Shown piece after piece: positions 5,599 to 5,853 of a DNA stretch of 5,853 nt. Origin of the DNA: Planctomycetota bacterium (GTDB taxonomy: Bacteria; Planctomycetota; Brocadiia; SM23-32); assembly GCA_018334735.1 (NCBI GenBank), contig JAGXLK010000188.1, positions 1 to 5,853 on the forward strand, written 5' to 3'. The notes under the pieces were generated by a model that did not search any database, was not told the DNA's origin, and worked only from the letters and a program-made list of their open reading frames with translations. A program made the translations under genes and the position numbers. Position 1 is the stretch's first letter. Each line of letters begins with the position of its first letter.

Positions 5599-5629
5599 CT
5601 CCGAAAAAAGATGCCATTCGGAGTTTTTT
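5599..5629 (+). terminator. Plus-strand intrinsic terminator without an obvious gene
   Basis: CTCCGAA (5599-5605) pairs perfectly with TTCGGAG (5617-5623) and is followed directly by six T (5624-5629). This is a convincing rho-independent terminator, yet no supported plus-strand gene ends before it. It implies a short transcript from somewhere in 5250-5598, possibly non-coding. Confidence 0.68.
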
Positions 5630-5732
5630 AATGCTGCATCTGTATAGCTGGTTTCGGACGTCTTTGGACTGTACGAAAACGCAACAGTAAGTTAAAAATT
5701 TGCCCATTACCCCGTATATTTGCGGTTTTCCA

Positions 5733-5760
5733 TTGCACGCGCGCCGGCGGACGCCATAAT
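5733..5760 (+). promoter_or_regulatory. Candidate sigma-70-type promoter for the gene at 5820
   Basis: CATAAT (5755-5760) matches five of six -10 consensus bases. TTGCAC (5733-5738), 16 bases upstream, keeps only the TTG of the -35. Transcription would start near 5767 and leave a leader of about 53 bases, within which GTATTT (5774-5779) and AAATAC (5788-5793) form a small inverted repeat. Modest evidence only. Confidence 0.3.
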
Positions 5761-5819
5761 GTAAGCATTAGATGTATTTATTTATCCAAATACGAACCGC
5801 TCGCTGGAGAATTTGAATT

Positions 5820-5853
5820 ATGCCCGTGAAAAGCCGACACATGCCTGTCACCC
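5820..5853 (+). CDS. Start of a gene cut by the window end
   Basis: An ATG at 5820 has GGAGA nine bases upstream (5806-5810) and a plausible promoter further back. Eleven codons are visible, MPVKSRHMPVT, open to the last base. This is too short to name. A second in-frame ATG (5841) is an alternative start, with a poorer ribosome binding site. Confidence 0.42.
   Translation, partial: MPVKSRHMPVT

Noticed and set aside
5460..5690. 76-codon plus-strand ORF
   Set aside because: GGAG touches the ATG with no spacing, the frame crosses a strong terminator at 5599-5629, and the sequence is not recognised.

Overview
The window looks like chromosomal DNA of a Gram-negative, medium-GC bacterium. It holds four well-supported genes, the first codons of a possible fifth, and unusually long non-coding stretches full of palindromes. 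A diderm envelope is suggested by a lipoprotein whose C-terminus resembles the SmpA/OmlA (BamE-like) fold and whose residue after the lipid Cys is Ser rather than a retention Asp. The shape of the intergenic palindromes reminds me of interspersed repeats in Planctomycetota, Verrucomicrobiota, Lentisphaerota and Kiritimatiellota genomes. That is recollection, not a search result, and the taxon is a weak inference.

Layout, left to right. (1) 102-680 (+): a 192-aa outer-membrane lipoprotein. (2) 681-825: a spacer with two consecutive hairpins (716-757 and 764-790). (3) 826-1842 (+): rtcA, RNA 3'-terminal phosphate cyclase, full length with its nucleotidyl-acceptor His. (4) 1843-2054: a short spacer. 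(5) 2055-3380 (+): xylA, a class II xylose isomerase with all catalytic and metal residues, closed by a clear intrinsic terminator at 3457-3497. (6) 3498-4627: about 1.1 kb without a confident gene. It has a cluster of REP-like palindromes in both orientations (3683-4030), a doubtful 52-codon ORF (4146-4304), and two terminator-like hairpins facing each other (4554-4603 on +, 4628-4658 on -). (7) 4716-5204 (-): a DksA/TraR-type C4 zinc-finger protein ending at that minus-strand terminator. (8) 5205-5819: a second gene-poor stretch with a plus-strand intrinsic terminator (5599-5629) that has no obvious gene in front of it. (9) 5820-5853 (+): the likely start of a gene that runs off the window.

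The genes do not form one pathway. An envelope lipoprotein, an RNA end-modifying enzyme, a sugar isomerase and an RNA-polymerase-binding regulator sit next to each other, mostly separated by their own leaders or terminators, so they appear to be independent transcription units. rtcA has no rtcB beside it here, and xylA has no xylulokinase, transporter or regulator beside it.

I do not see a clear novel multi-gene system. The parts most worth a second look are the double-hairpin leader of rtcA with a sigma-54-like motif, the REP-like palindrome cluster, and two places where orphan terminators hint at unannotated small transcripts (before 4603 and before 5629).
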